Shown piece after piece: positions 1-12,149 of a stretch of 64,000 bases of DNA. A program made the translations under genes and the position numbers. The stretch spans positions 281,181,560-281,245,559 of the forward strand of contig JAYESD010000001.1 in the NCBI GenBank assembly GCA_036927565.1, given 5' to 3'. Position 1 is the stretch's first letter; the number at the start of each line of letters is the position of its first letter. The stretch is from Tuctoria greenei. Taxonomy: Eukaryota; Streptophyta; Magnoliopsida; Poales; Poaceae. A model generated the notes under the pieces. That model saw only the letters and a program-made list of their open reading frames with translations. It was not told where the DNA came from and did no database searches.

Positions 1-176
1 GTCAGAGAGAAATCAGACTAGTCCGCACCAAAATCGGACTAGTCTGCACTTTCCAGAATTCTTAAGTGCGGTTTTGCTTTTAATTAATTTTAAACTTGTT
101 CCTTTTTATGTGGATTAATGTTAGACATGTATTAGAATGTATTCAATGCATGATGGATGAAAATGAGGGTGTTACA
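1..176 (-). mobile_element. E-family gypsy LTR, terminal fragment
   Basis: The sequence closely matches the last part of the E-element LTRs that end at 49116 and 56765: the same run of CGGACTAGTCCG-type boxes, the same 'aagtgcggttttg' stretch, and the same terminal 'gagggtgttaca'. Like those copies, it lies in the orientation of a minus-strand element. Only the terminal part is in the window, so its partner LTR and target-site duplication cannot be checked. It appears to have landed in the distal, post-pol part of copia element F. It has more substitutions relative to E than E's two LTRs have to each other, so it is an independent and probably older insertion. Confidence 0.8.
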
Positions 177-335
177 AGGAGAGTCCGTACAAGTCTGGGT
201 GACGGACCAGGTCCAAACTACTCGGTAGTCCGAACAAGTCCAGTGACAGGACAAACTAGTACAATGTGGACTTGTCTGTGACTGCCCGGACAAGTCTAGG
301 GGGTCAGACTTGTCCAACCCTAAGGCGGACTAGTA
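177..335. repeat. Degenerate symmetric-box cluster, probable distal part of copia F
   Basis: About ten degenerate copies of a 'ggac-A/T-agtcc' type box occur here (for example gtccgtacaagtctggg, cggacaagtctag and gcggactagtac). By analogy with copia D, where a box cluster lies between pol and the third ORF, this is read as the cluster in front of the lost third ORF of element F on the minus strand. No coding region is seen. The assignment to F is inference from position. Confidence 0.45.
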
Positions 336-717
336 CGGTCCTACGCTACAAATTCTCCTATATATTGAGAGATTTGCAAGGAATGATCCATATGGACTAG
401 GTTTTCACAAATGTTATCAATGAATATGGCCAGTAAAGCACACAACAAATCATACAATGACTATGATTCAAGAAGACAATAATAACTATGTCTCCCTTCA
501 TGTACGGTCCTACGCTACAAATTCTCCTATATATTGAGAGATTTGCAAGGAATGATCCATATGGACTAGGTTTTCACAAATGTTATCAATGAATATATTG
601 AGAGATTTGCAAGGAATGATCCATATGGACTAGGTTTTCACAAATGTTATCAATGAATATGGCCAGTAAAGCACACAACAAATCATACAATGACTATGAT
701 TCAAGAAGACAATAATA
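334..717. repeat. Local duplication, three partial copies
   Basis: A block beginning 'tacggtcctacgctac' is present at 334-427 and 503-596. A shorter copy starting 'attgagagatttgcaagg' is at 597-660. The following block 'ggccagtaaagcacac' to 'gacaataataa' is present at 428-485 and 661-717. The copies are nearly identical, so the duplication is recent. The junction at 484-502 holds 18 bases (actatgtctcccttcatg) that also occur at 935-952 inside the RNase H region of the adjacent pol relic. No gene is seen in it. Confidence 0.85.
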
Positions 718-812
718 AAAAATAATTTGAAAGGAAATTGAGGGAGACAAGTTTATGAAAGCATGCATAATTTTGAAGATACTAAACTACTAACAATCAT
801 ATGTGCAACATC

Positions 813-3800
813 TCAAGCCACATTTCGAGAATCAAGGATATTTAGCTCATTCCTAAGTTCGCAAAAGCACCTTTTCATCTAGTGGCTTGGTAAAGATGTT
901 GGCTAGTTGTTTTTCGGTTCTAACATGTGAAATGACTATGTCTCCCTTCATGGAATGATATCTCAAGAAGTGGTGTCGAATGTCAATGTGTTTGGTCCTA
1001 GAGTGTTCAACAGGGTTATAGGTAATCTTAATGGCACTCTCGTTATCGCATAGGAGTGGAATATGGTTCATGTTGAGACCATAGTCTCTTAGAGTTTGTC
1101 GCATCCAAAGAAGTTGTGCACAACAACATCAACCGCGACATACTCCGCTTCGGCTGTGGATAGGGCAATGGAGTTTTGCTTCTTGGATGACCATGACACT
1201 TGAGACCTACCCAAGAACTGGCAAGTCCCAGAGGTGCTCTTCCTATCAACCTTATCTAGTGTAATCTGCATCGGAGTATCCGATGAGATTAAATTTTGAC
1301 CCTTTTGGATATCGTAACTTAAGCTTTGGTGTATGAACTAAATAGCGCAAGATTCTCTTTATGGCGGTCAAATGACACTCCTTATGTGAGGCTTGAAATC
1401 TTGCACACATGCATACACTAAACATAATATTGGCCCTAGATGCACAAATAAAAGTAAAGATCCAATCATGGAGCATTATACCTTTTGATCCATGCTAGGG
1501 TCATCTTCGTTGAGGTCGATTTGTCCATTTGTCGCCATGGGCGTCTTGATAGGTTTGGCCTTCTCCCTTTCAAACTTCTTGAGTATGTCTTGAGTGTACT
1601 TGGTTTGACTTATGAAGGTGTCTTCCTTGAGTTGCTTCACTTGGAATCCTAGGAAGAACTTCAACTCCCCCATCATGGACATCTCAAACCTTGTGGTCAT
1701 GATGTTGCTAAACTATTCACAAAAAGACTTGTTAGTAGAACCAAATATGATGCCATCGACATATATTTGGCACACATATAAATCATCATCAATATTCTTG
1801 GTGAAGAGTGTATAATTGGCTTTTCTTATCCTAAAACCATTGTTAGTGGGAAAGTTCGTAAGGCACTCATACCAAGATCTAGGAACTTGTTTTAGACTGT
1901 AGAGAGCTTTACGCAATTTAAGAACATGGTTAGGATACTCATTGTCTTTGAAGCCGGGTGTTTGCTCCACATACACCCCCTCCTTGATCGGACCGTTGAG
2001 GAAGGCACTTTTAACATCCATTTGATACAACTTGAAATAATTATGAGTAGCATAGGCTAATAATATTCTAATTGATTCAAGCCTAGCTACGGGAGTAAAC
2101 GTTTCATCGAAATCCAAACCTTCGACTTGTGAGTAGCCCTTGGCCATAAGTTTAGCTTTGTTTCTTGTTACCACGCCATGTTCGTCTTGCTTGTTGTGGA
2201 AGACCCACTTGATGCTTACCAAGTTGGCCTTTAGTCTTTCCACAATCTCCCAAAGTTGGTGTCTCTTGAAGTTGTTGAGCTCCTCTTGCATGGCCACCAT
2301 CCAATCCGGGTCTCATAGAGTATCTTCAACCTTAAATGGCTCCAACGAAGATACAAAGGAATAGTGAGCACAAAAGTTAGCCATACGAGAGTTAGTCATT
2401 ACCCCCTTGGAGATGTCTCCAAGTATGTCAACGGGGTGGTCCCGTTGAATGCATTGATGAACTCTTGGGTGTGGTACAATTGGTATTGAGTCAATTTCTT
2501 CTTCTCCTTCTTCTTCTTCGTCTCCCCCTTGATCAATGCCACCATTTTGATCTTCATTGACTTGAACATGGTGATCTTGATCTTGATCTTGGGGGTCTTG
2601 GCCTTTATATTGTGTGTGAGGCACCTCTTGTGATGAAGATGGGTCACTTGGGCCTTGTTTTTCTTGTGGTCGTATGTCGCCAAGCGCTATTATTCTCAAA
2701 GCCATACACGGTGCCTCTTCTTCATCTAGCACACATTGATCGACTTGCTCCACTTGGGATCCATTAGTTTCATCAAACACATCGTCATGTGCAATTTCAA
2801 CACAACCGAAGGTTTTGTTGAAGACACGATAGGTGTAGGTGTTTGAATCATAGCCAAGCAAGAAACCTTTATCGGATTTTGAAGCGAACTTTGAAGTCCT
2901 TTGCTTTTTGTTATAATGTAGCACTTACTACCAAAAACCCTAAAATAAGAGATATTTGTTTTGTTACCGGTGAGAAGTTCATATGGAGTTTTCTTCAATA
3001 GGCGATGGAGGTAGAGGTGGTTTGTGTCACGGCAAGCGGTGTTAACCGCTGCCGCCCAAAACCGATCAGATGTCTTGTACTCATCAAACATGGTTCTTGA
3101 TATCTCTATAAGAGTGTGGTTCTTTCTTTCGGCCACCACATTTTGTTTGTGTGAATAGGGTGCCGAAAACTCATGCTTGATGTCATCCTTGTCCAAGTAC
3201 TCTTCTACTTGGGTGTTCTTGAACTTGGTGCTCTTGTCGCTTATTATCTTCTTAATTCTCAAGGAGAACTCATTTTGAGCTCTCCTCAAGAATTTCTTGA
3301 GAACACCTTGAGTTTCACCTTTTTCATGCAAGAAAAACATCCAAGTGAAGCAGGAAAAGTCATCAATAATAACTAAACCATATTTGTTACCACCAATGCT
3401 TATGTAAGAAATAGGACCGAAGAGATCCATGTGAAGCATCTCCAATGGACTTGTTGTCGTCATCACATTCTTGGTGGGATGAGCTGCTCCGACTTGTTTC
3501 CCGGCTTGGCACGCGTTACAAGTACTATCATTCTAAAAAACAACATTAAGACCTCCGACGTGATCGCCTTTTAGAAGTTTTTGAAGATTCCTCAAGCCAA
3601 CATGGGCTAGCCTACGGTGCCACAACCATCCCATGTTGGTTTTTGCCATCAAGCATGACATGAGTTTTATCCGCGGTGAAATCCACAAGATAAAGCTTTG
3701 CCTTGAGTACACCCTTAAAGGCAAATGAGTTATCTTTTCTTCTTGTGACAATCACACACTCGTTAGTGAACAAGCAAGTATAATCTTTCTCACACAATTA

Positions 3801-4039
3801 AAATATGGATCAAAGGTTATAATATAGAGACTCAACATGCATAACATGAGAAATAGTGTGTTGAGGAGAAATGACAATTTTACCCATACCTAGTACCTTC
3901 CCTTGGCTATTGTCGCCGAAGTAGATACCTTGACTTGGAGCATCGTTTCTTTATACTCCACAAACATTCTTCTTGCCCCAGTCATGTGATTTGTGCATCC
4001 ACTATCTAGCACCCATTTTGTGCCATTAAAGGAGTAAGC
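813..4039 (-). pseudogene. pol: Copia F pol (protease-integrase-RT-RNase H), inactivated
   Basis: The pol polyprotein of a copia retrotransposon makes the protease, integrase and reverse transcriptase/RNase H used for replication through an RNA intermediate. The minus strand reads, in pieces, a GAG-pre-integrase segment (LWHRRLAHVGL, near 3610), the integrase core (LLHMDLFGP near 3440; ERKN near 3130), RT (QMDVKSAFLNG near 2010; YVDG near 1755) and RNase H with the C-terminal SRTKHIDIRHHFL near 985. Several frameshifts and stops break it. The RT active site reads YVDG, not YVDD, so a catalytic Asp is lost. The integrase 'SDNGTEF' motif is degraded to 'SDKSTKF'. The protease N-terminal frame opens after a TAG near 4040. 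The final stop is inferred by alignment with copia D. Confidence 0.88.
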
Positions 4040-4052
4040 CTACAAAACAACT

Positions 4053-6476
4053 TTAGGCTTTTGTTTTAGGTACCCAAACTCGGTTGGGTCCCTTGAGGTT
4101 AGTGACAAGGCATTTGGGCACCCACACACAAGGCTTTGGGCTCTTGTGGAGTAGCCCAACATATTTATCATAAACATAACCAAATTTACTCTTCATAAGC
4201 ACATAAGATGCATCAAAGTCATAAAACATGGTTGAGTTGAGATTTTTAGCATTTTGAGCATCTTTGTCATATTTCACCATTTCAAAAGAAGTAGATGCAT
4301 GATGTTCATTCTTGGCCTGATATGAACCTTCCTTGACAAAAGCAATTTGCATCTTGTTATTCTTGGGAAATTTGGCATTTTACTTCCCTTCCCTTGAATA
4401 TCCAAGACCATCTTTGATCATGGGAGATCTTGTGATCGAGTATGCACTACATGCATACTTGATCTTCTCATTGGCAAAGATTCCACCCTTAGGTGTGCTC
4501 TTGCTTTTTGCCATCTTAAGCTCATTTTTCAAGTTAAGTACAAGGTTAGCACAATTGCAAGTTTTAGTAATCGACTCCACATTACATAAGTTTGAGCTTG
4601 TTGAGGCGGAAGAGGAGACACTTGACTTGAGAGTTTTGAATTGTGCCTCGAGTTTCTTGTGAACAGTGTTCAAGTTTACAAGTTCATATTGGAGCACAAC
4701 ATTCGAACTCTTGAGACTTGTAGAAGTCTCCTTGCTCTTGGCAAGTTCAAGTGTTTTGTTCTTCTCCCTCTCATGCTCGAGGAGCTTCATAAGATCAAGA
4801 TTATTTTGCCGCTCATTTGCAAGCAGTTCCTCTTGTTCATCGAGAAGTTCCTCCTTATCTAATATTTCATCGGAAAGCATTTTTATCCTAGTTATAGCAC
4901 TTTTGTTCAAGCCTTTAAATATGTACTCATTTTCACTAGCACTATCAAAATCTTCATCTTTAATGGAGCGCAAAGAAGTTTTAGATTTAACATTTCGCTT
5001 TCCCTCCTTTGCCATGAGGCATGTGTGGCTTGAGGTCCTCCATTCTCCCTTGTTGAGCAAGAGAGTCTTCTTCATGGTTGGCCGCTTGATGGCGATGGTT
5101 GTCATCTCTTCCTCATCATTAGAGGAGGACTCATCGTTAGAGTCCCACTCCTTTCCAACGTGGGATTGGCCATGTTCTTTCTTCTTCTTGAAAATCTTCC
5201 TCTCTTAAGGCTTCCCATCCTTTGTATCCTTGTCTTCTTCCTTCTCGTATGGGCAATTTACAATGAAATGCCCATACTCACCACAGTTGTAGCAATCCCT
5301 CTTGGACCTTGACTTGCTCTTCTCCTTGCCTTTCATATCATAGTTGGACCCTCTTCTTTTCTTCATCATTCTCTTGAACCTTTTGATGAAGAAGGACATC
5401 TCCTCATCATCCATGTTGGTGCTTTCTTCTTCACTTTCTTCATCATTTCTTGATGCTTGCACCTCTTTGCCTTTGGATTTGGGTGAGGCTTTGAGAGCAA
5501 TGCCCTTCTTCTTGGAGTATGTGACCTTGAAAAGGTTGTTGACATGGCGTGCTTCCATCTCCACCGTCTCATGGTTGATGATCTTCCCAAGCACCTCATT
5601 TGGAGTCATCTTGTGGAAGTTGGGACTCTCTCGAATGAGGGTTCAAAGGGTCACATTCCAGGGCATGAAGGCTCTTATCATCCTCTCGACCACTTCATGC
5701 TCCGTCCACTTCTTGCATCCGTACGCCCGACTCCTACTGATGAGGGTATTGAATTGGTTGTACATCTCTTGAGGGGTTTCTCCATCTTCTATATAAAATC
5801 TTCCAAGTTCCCCCTCGATCATCTCAATCTTCGCCTCCCTCACGGATTGGTTGCCTTCATGTGCAATCTTGAGCGTGTACCAAATCTCTTTGGCTTGCTC
5901 CAATCCATCCACCTTGTTGAATTCTTCTTGTCTCAAGGACGAGTTGAGCACGACTGCCGCTTGAGCGTTGCGGTGGATTTGTTGTTCTTGCTCGGGGGTA
6001 AGCTCCTCATCATCCACAAGGATATCTACACATTTGCAAATAATAGGCCAAAGTGTAGGATTGAGAGAAATAAGATGTAATTTCATGTTATGCTTCCACA
6101 TGGTATAGTTAGTGTCATCAAAATGTGTAGGTTTGCCCATAGGAATAGACAAGTAGTTATAATGAGAGTTCAAGCGCTCATAATTAAAAGGATATTGAGT
6201 GTAGTCTTCTCCACTCTTCCTGAGCTTCTTATCTTTTTCAAGCCTTCTCCTCCTCCTGGATTCATCTCTTGCTCTTTGAAGAAGGTCCACAAGGTGCTTC
6301 ACTTCTTCATCTTCATCTTCGCTTTCAATGTCGAAGAGAGGAGGGGTTGGCTTGGTCCTCTGCGTGTTGTCAATCTTGAGGGGTGGAGGCTTTCGTCCTT
6401 GTTTGCCATTGGAGCTATTCTTGCCGATATCGTTGGTGTCTTGAATCGGCAAATACTTCTCACTGTTTTCCCCCAT
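4053..6476 (-). pseudogene. gag: Copia F gag, broken by stops
   Basis: The capsid/nucleocapsid gene of element F. It starts at the ATG at 6476, 36 bases inside the primer-binding site. The first segment contains the copia gag region (NYTMWKHNMKLHLISLNP). An in-frame stop follows at 5643, and the frame continues with PNFHKMTPNEVLGKI. The CCHC zinc knuckle CYNCGEYGHFIVNCP is near 5280. A coiled-coil, Lys/Glu-rich tail follows (5105-4380), then the conserved end WVPKTKA before TAA at 4053-4055. At least three stops or frame changes interrupt it, so it is a relic. Layout and end motif match gag of D (15675-17945) and C (33652-35766). Confidence 0.88.
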
Positions 6477-6512
6477 CTCCTCTCCAAGCAGTTAATCTCT
6501 AGAGAGAGTTAG

Positions 6513-6524
6513 GCTCCGATACCA
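6513..6524 (-). other. Primer-binding site of copia F
   Basis: The minus strand reads TGGTATCGGAGC, one base from the TGGTATCAGAGC complement of the 3' end of plant initiator Met-tRNA. It lies six bases inside the LTR edge at 6531. Confidence 0.85.
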
Positions 6525-6530
6525 ATTGAA

Positions 6531-8154
6531 TGTTACCTAGAGAGGGTTGAATAGGCTAAAATCTGAAATTTACTTAATTAAAACTTAATCAGTACAATAG
6601 GGGTGGACTAATCTGGCTAGGGGGCGGACTAGTCCGGACAGGTTAAGTAAACGCACAAAAAGAAAATATTTTTATGAGTTTTTTTATGATCCACTTATTG
6701 GGAAGAGAAGATAAACAACCTAGTATAACAATCGCACGAAGTGAAACAAGTTTAGCTAGGTGAATCGCAAGATTTAAACGAAGAACGATAAGAAAAATAA
6801 AAATGATCTAACGAAGAACGAATGTAAAACGAAGTAAGAGACACGCTGATTTATCCAAAGGTTCAACTTCACGAAAAAACCTACGTCCCCGTTGAGGAGT
6901 CCAAGAAGGATCGAGTCTCTTTCAACCCTACCCTCATCAAGCCACCACGAAGACCGGCTTGTTCTTCCACTAAATCGCGGGGTGAATACAATGATTCTTG
7001 GGGCAACTCACAATCTGAGTCTCCCACAATTTTACAGCACAAAAGAGGTCGAATCACAACTCAAATCAACTACTCAAATCAAGAGAATCAACCAAGAGCT
7101 CAAAGAACAAACAACTCCTTCTGTCTTCTCTCACAAATCCCACAAACCCTCAATATTTTCTCTTAGGGCTCAAAGATATGAATAGGAAGACTTTGGAGGG
7201 CTCTTGGAAGGCTATGGCGGCGCTAGGGTTCAAGAGAGGGCAAAGGAAAGCGAGGGGATCCCTTTTTATAGTGGTCCCAACACTTAGCCATTGCCAACAG
7301 AAAAAGTGCGGACTAGTCCGACCTGAGACCATGCACTAGTCCGGCATGAGGGGACCACTTACGTCACTCTTTACCAACCACAAAAGTCCATGGCACCTTT
7401 TAAATTCAAACGGTCACAATAACGCAGACTAGTCCGTCCAACAACGGACTAGTTCAATCTCACTCAGAAACTGCGTTTTTGGGTGAGAACAGTTAAGTCT
7501 GGTCTAGCGACTGGTCCGGGCCCACAAGACGGACAAGTCCGGCCTACCAGGACTTAGTCTCTGCAGCCAACTCAAAACTCCAAATGGACTAGTCTGATCC
7601 ACAACGGACTAATCCGATATTACACAATACCTCTTGGTCCGTGCAGAAACAGACAAGTCTGCCAAGACGGACTAGTCCGGCCCCCAGGGCGGACTAGTCT
7701 GGTCTTTCAGGACTTAGTCCCAGAAAGACTCAAACCCACTCACCACAGACTAGTCTATTCCCAAACGGATAAGTCTGAACTCTCAGAGAATCTTTTGGTC
7801 CGCCTAACATCGGATCAACTTGATGTTGCGAAACAAGTCTGGCCTTATCATTAAGACTGCTTCAACTCTTCTCTCCAACTAAACCTAATCGTACTATGAG
7901 CTCTTAGGTGATTCTCAAACACTTGACTTGTTGAAAACTGTCTACCAAAAGGCTAAACTCGACACAATGAATTTTAAACCCTAAATTCTACTCGTCGAGT
8001 TTTTCGCCGCCTTTTTGCACTTTTTCCTTTTTGAGTGTTTCCAATTCCGTTCCACTTTCAATCACCTGTACTTTCACTCACAATACTCATTAGTCCTTTA
8101 AGTGTTGTCATTAATCATCAAAACCCACGGGGATTTAGCCTACATGCACTTTCA
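6531..8154 (-). repeat. 5' LTR of copia F (1624 bp)
   Basis: On the plus strand the LTR starts tgttacctag and ends gcactttca; on the minus strand it therefore runs TGAAAGTGCA...GGTAACA. The inner edge is fixed by the primer-binding site. The short reading frames inside it (for example 6892-7185) show no similarity to known proteins that I recognise and are not called as genes. Confidence 0.85.
7262..7870 (-). promoter_or_regulatory. Copia F LTR promoter: TATA plus symmetric boxes
   Basis: The minus strand has CTATAAAAAG at 7262-7271. Upstream of it on that strand (7309-7870 in window coordinates) are more than fifteen variants of CGGACTAGTCCG or CGGACAAGTCCG, for example gcggactagtccg near 7310 and gacggactagtccggcc near 7670. 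Boxes followed by TATA is the layout described for Sirevirus LTRs. The promoter role is inferred. Confidence 0.7.
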
Positions 8155-8437
8155 GTTCCTTACTTTGCCCACGAACAAAACTGAGCCAAAGTGTGCTAGA
8201 GCTCTCTCCAACCCCTCTTTATGTTGTATGTGATTTATGATAAATCCTAAGTGTTGGGTTCATGGAATTTGGATTTAAAACTTGGGAGAACAATTTCATA
8301 CTTGAGCGCTTTATCTTAAATATGTGAAGCATTTTGTTATTCTTCGGAGAGTCAAGCATTATACACGATTAGACATCGTCTGGTGATCTTCTAAGCTTAT
8401 GGTGAGCATTAGGAATGTTTGTGAAAGTCGATTTTAG
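8155..8437. other. Flank with no recognisable feature
   Basis: AT-rich sequence between the F LTR and a hAT-like repeat. It has no convincing ORF, RNA gene or repeat. It could be original host sequence or an unrecognised old element. Confidence 0.5.
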
Positions 8438-8989
8438 CTAGGTCTGGGAATAAAAACCGAGATCGAAAAAAACCAAAACTGAAAAAAAAATGAGTTAGAA
8501 ACTCAAAGACCGATAACGATATATTAGATAACGGGTACCCGCTCAGGTCATGAATCTAAATAACCTATGTATATATTTGGATTGGCTACCAACCTTGGTA
8601 TTCGAATCCCCGAACAGCTGATACATAAATTATGGTTTACGAACTATGAAGAATTGGAATTTTGATATTTCATTAATGAGTTATGATGTGTGACATTGTG
8701 AGATTGAACCAATTATTTGTGATTTTTCAACAATAGACTTATAGTTTGTTGGCTCATGAGACTAAATTTATGAATGGTATTGGACTTTGTGTTGAGAGTT
8801 TGAGATAAGTACAATACATGGATTAGGTATTTCAGGAAAGATCGAAGATCAAACCAAAATTTACGTGTCCAGAATTTTTAGATATCCACTACTTTTATAA
8901 CAATTCAAGTAGTGGTTCTAAAAACAAAATTTTCAAAAGAACAAAATACCCAGGTCAAAAGATCGAGTGGACTGAATGTCCAGACCTAG
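8438..8989. mobile_element. Possible non-autonomous hAT-type element
   Basis: Imperfect terminal inverted repeats: CTAGGTCTGGGA at 8438-8449 and TCCAGACCTAG at 8979-8989. The ends resemble hAT TIRs, and the internal text 'cgggtacccg' resembles the direct-address motifs of many plant hAT MITEs. It is about 550 bp and has no ORF for a transposase. The expected 8-bp target-site duplication is not clear ('attttagc' versus 'gtttcacc', half matching), so the call is tentative. Confidence 0.35.
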
Positions 8990-9268
8990 TTTCACCTCTG
9001 TAAGGAAAGGAACAAAACTAGTGAAGTGAGGAAAGTGATTGAAAGAGACTTGTCTCTATAGGTGGCCAACGGGTCATGTCGGGCTAGCCCAGCATGAGCC
9101 CGATAGGGCTCGAGCCTGGAAAGTCGCAACTCGACCTGACACGATTAATAAACGGGTTGTGCTAGGGATGACCTGACAAGTATTTGCCTCGGTTCAGGCA
9201 TGGCATGAAGTCCGATTAGTGGGGTCGTACCAGGCTCGGCCCACATTGGGCCAAACGTGTCGGGTCGA
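8990..9268. repeat. GC-rich low-complexity repeat (gccc/cggg words), truncated
   Basis: The stretch from about 9060 contains many cgggctagccc, gcccgatagggc and cgggtcg words, a texture seen at the ends of some plant hAT non-autonomous elements. It is cut at 9269 by the Athila-type LTR. No terminal repeat pair or coding potential was found. Confidence 0.3.
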
Positions 9269-10504
9269 TGTTGACGGCTGGTACATCACAAATGAAAATT
9301 TACAAGCGCACGGAGAAACCGTTGTAGTATTTCCCCTTAAAGAGTATTCCCAAGGGTATCAAATCCAAGGAACGTGTGTGCTAATCTTCTAAATAGTTCA
9401 TCCAAGGACACAAAGATTGCTGGTAGGCAAGGGATAGAGTGGATTTCCTAAGAGAAGGATTTCTAATTCAAAGCAAGTCGGTCAATAGCAGCTTGTATTG
9501 GGCACGGGCTTACCCTGGTCTGCCAGGCGACTCCCGGCAAGATCCTACGTCGTAGTCGAACGTGGAGGATTACAACAGAGGGATAGGATTGTCACCAACT
9601 ACCACCTACCTCTACAACCCGTGGACTACGAGATAATCAAAGGTAACGTCAAGCCTATACACCACGCTTACACTATCGATTACTTCCCTAACCTTTCGCG
9701 CAAAGACTAGGGCCTGTAATGAATAGAGCAATGAATGGACAAGCAACTAAAGAATTAACTTGCTTGAATTAAATAAATGAACTCAATTGGAAATGATGTA
9801 CCTTACTTGAGATGGGAAGAGTTGTTGAGGTACAAAGGTGGAGAGGGTTCGACAAACCCGAACCCTATCCTTAAGTGGAAGAAGCCCGACAAGCCGGAGC
9901 CTCCTCCTCCTCTTTCTCACTCTCTCCCTATTTTCTAAGCACTTAGATAGCGCTACACCTTTGGAGTGGAATACTAGACTCAAGCTTTTGGTGTGTGGAG
10001 TGAGGGAGCCCCCTACCCCCTATTTATACCCTCCGAAGGTCGGTTTGGCACCAGAAAAAGCGAGAGACTTAGTCGCCATCGTGATCTCCAAGCTGCTAGG
10101 AGCCAACATGTGGCAGCTGAACAAATTTGGCGTGTTTACCTAGTCGGCCGACCTGGCACTTCGACCGACTTGCAAACGGCTCCAATCGCGTTGAAACTTC
10201 TCTGTAACACTGTTATGTGGGGCCCCATCATGGGTGTGGGTAATTCCCTTCATTTTTAGTTGGTTTTCTCCTCTAAGTGGGCCCCAGAATCCTCGTACTT
10301 GCGCCTGATTGGTCAGAAGGTGTGTTTCTTGGATTGGTCCTTGTGAATACCTCTAATTATGGGCATAATTCACCTACATACACAATTGCACCAACACTTG
10401 TGGAGATAGTTAGTAAATAACGCCTACCACTATGTTGGTTCTCCAATCCATAGCTTTTATGCAGGGAATTGACGATCGGATTTGGTAATTAAGGACCGTC
10501 GATA
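9269..10504 (-). repeat. 3' LTR of gypsy G (about 1236 bp)
   Basis: The LTR starts tgttgacgg on the plus strand and ends ccgtcgata, a decayed match to the expected ccgtcaaca. The minus strand has a TATA box, GGTATAAATA, at 10021-10030. A purine tract (minus strand: gtgtgagggag) adjoins at 10505-10518. The right edge is approximate because the terminal CA has mutated. ORFs inside it, such as 9498-9710, are not credible genes. Confidence 0.6.
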
Positions 10505-12149
10505 AACTCCCTCACACTTAGTCCTTTACTCGTCCTCGAGTGAAGGCAAGAAGAACTAAGTGATATCATAATTTAGCTACAAGTACGAAATATGTATACA
10601 AAACATTTCAACACATACCTTTGTTCAAGAACCTTTGATATGTTGCTACCAGATCATCTTGGGTGTTTGAGAGATGGAACAACTTGAATGTAGTTCACCT
10701 GGACTCCTCCTACTGAAATAAACTTGGAAATTGCTATATTTTCACAAGTCAATATATTACCATGCTCCTCAAAAGAATTCTCTCATCTCTCAATGTGTTT
10801 AGTCCTCACCTTGGCATGAGTTGCCACTTCTTTTCCTACAACTAAATATGGCTTTTTGTGGAGCTTGGTAAGGATAAAAAGTGGCTCACTTGCAATTCAT
10901 ATGTTACTAAGTCAAAAACGAGATCCTCATGTGAAGACCATGCAACAAAAACCATTGACTAAAGAAATTATTGTGCACTTATTATGGATGAAGAATGGTG
11001 ATGATGACCCAATTGATCACTCTCTTTTCTTTTTCTTTGTGCAAGGATGAAGCATGGCTACTTATGGCTCTCTCTTTTCTTTTCTTTTCTTTTTTTTCTC
11101 TTTTCTTCTTTTTTTTTTTTGAATTCTCTCTTTTTTTAGAGCTCTTATAGCCATGCCTTCTACTCCTTTTTGTGCACCTTTTTTCACAGAGGATTTTGAA
11201 GAATTTGCATGGAGTATCTTTTGATAGTGGATGTGTGAAAATCGTGGAATATGGTGGAGTGCACAAGAAATTCCTAATCAAAGATTTTGTGCATGTCACT
11301 CAAAAGGGTCAAGAGTTTGACAAAGTTCAATGAAAATGCAAAGTGGCATATGCATGTGGTTTTCAATATCTCTATCTTATGGCCTTGGTGGGTATTTAAA
11401 TTCTAATGAGAGAGGATGGCAAAAATCTAATGACTTTGAAAATTGCAATACCAAATTCAATTCCAGCATGGAGAGTTTCCAAGTTTCACTCATTTACCAT
11501 ATCACACCAATCAAATACTTAGATGACACGTTTTTCCTAAATTGATATATGGTTCAAGAACATGTTAATGAAATTGAAATGAGAAGTAGACATATTCCAT
11601 TCTCTAGCAAAATATGATATATGAAATTGCACAATTTTAATTTTCAATGATTTGACTTTTAATGATGTTATCATGCAAAATCGATTTCAACTCAAAAATT
11701 AGGTATAGGGGATAAGAGGTGAGAGAGTGCAAACCATCGCCTTAATGAAGAAGGGTGGGCCAAGCCATCATGGCTTGGTCAAATCTTCTCGTGGTCCTTC
11801 ATGCGATGCCCTGAATTGTTCTTTCGTGATGGTCCAGGCATGTTACACTTTGAGAGGCCTGTGGGACCTCCCCCACACTTGTTCTTGTACCTGTCTTTAT
11901 TTGACACGAAAACATGGGAAAGTGAAAGAATCTACCGGCTTACCTACACTAGTGAGTCACAATTTATTTGACAAAGGCACTTTGTATGATAGAATCAAAA
12001 TAAGTGCCTAAGTCCTAAGAAGGAAAGTATTTATGATGTTCTACATTTTACTTCTCTCCTACTTAGCCAAATGGGGATAGTGGGATGATTGGAAAGGAGT
12101 GGTGAGGGTTGGAGTGTGCTTTATTGGACATGGAAAATTTAACCAAACT
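10505..12149 (-). other. Gypsy G 3' internal region, no intact gene
   Basis: In Athila-type elements this interval between integrase and 3' LTR can hold an env-like ORF. Here I see only short broken frames and a T-rich tract (about 11070-11135) whose reverse reading gives a Lys-rich artefact. No product can be supported. Confidence 0.5.

Larger units (their letters stand above)
177..8154 (-). mobile_element. Copia element F (Sirevirus type), truncated on the left
   Basis: A minus-strand Ty1/copia element with gag, protease, integrase, RT and RNase H in copia order. It has an initiator-Met-type primer-binding site at 6513-6524 and one LTR at 6531-8154. The LTR has the TG...CA ends and the 'tgaaagtgcat' start (minus strand) typical of Sireviruses, and carries symmetric CGG...CCG boxes. 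The 3' LTR and any third ORF are not in the window; an E-family LTR interrupts the element at 176/177. The genes are decayed. The sequence after the right LTR is 'gttcc', the expected place for a target-site duplication whose partner is out of view. Confidence 0.88.

Noticed and set aside
4666..5208. Plus-strand 180-codon Ser/Phe-rich ORF
   Set aside because: Antisense shadow of the Lys/Glu-rich coiled coil of copia F gag.
10982..11299. Lys-rich 105-codon minus-strand ORF
   Set aside because: It is a translation of a T-rich tract in the 3' region of gypsy G and has no family resemblance.
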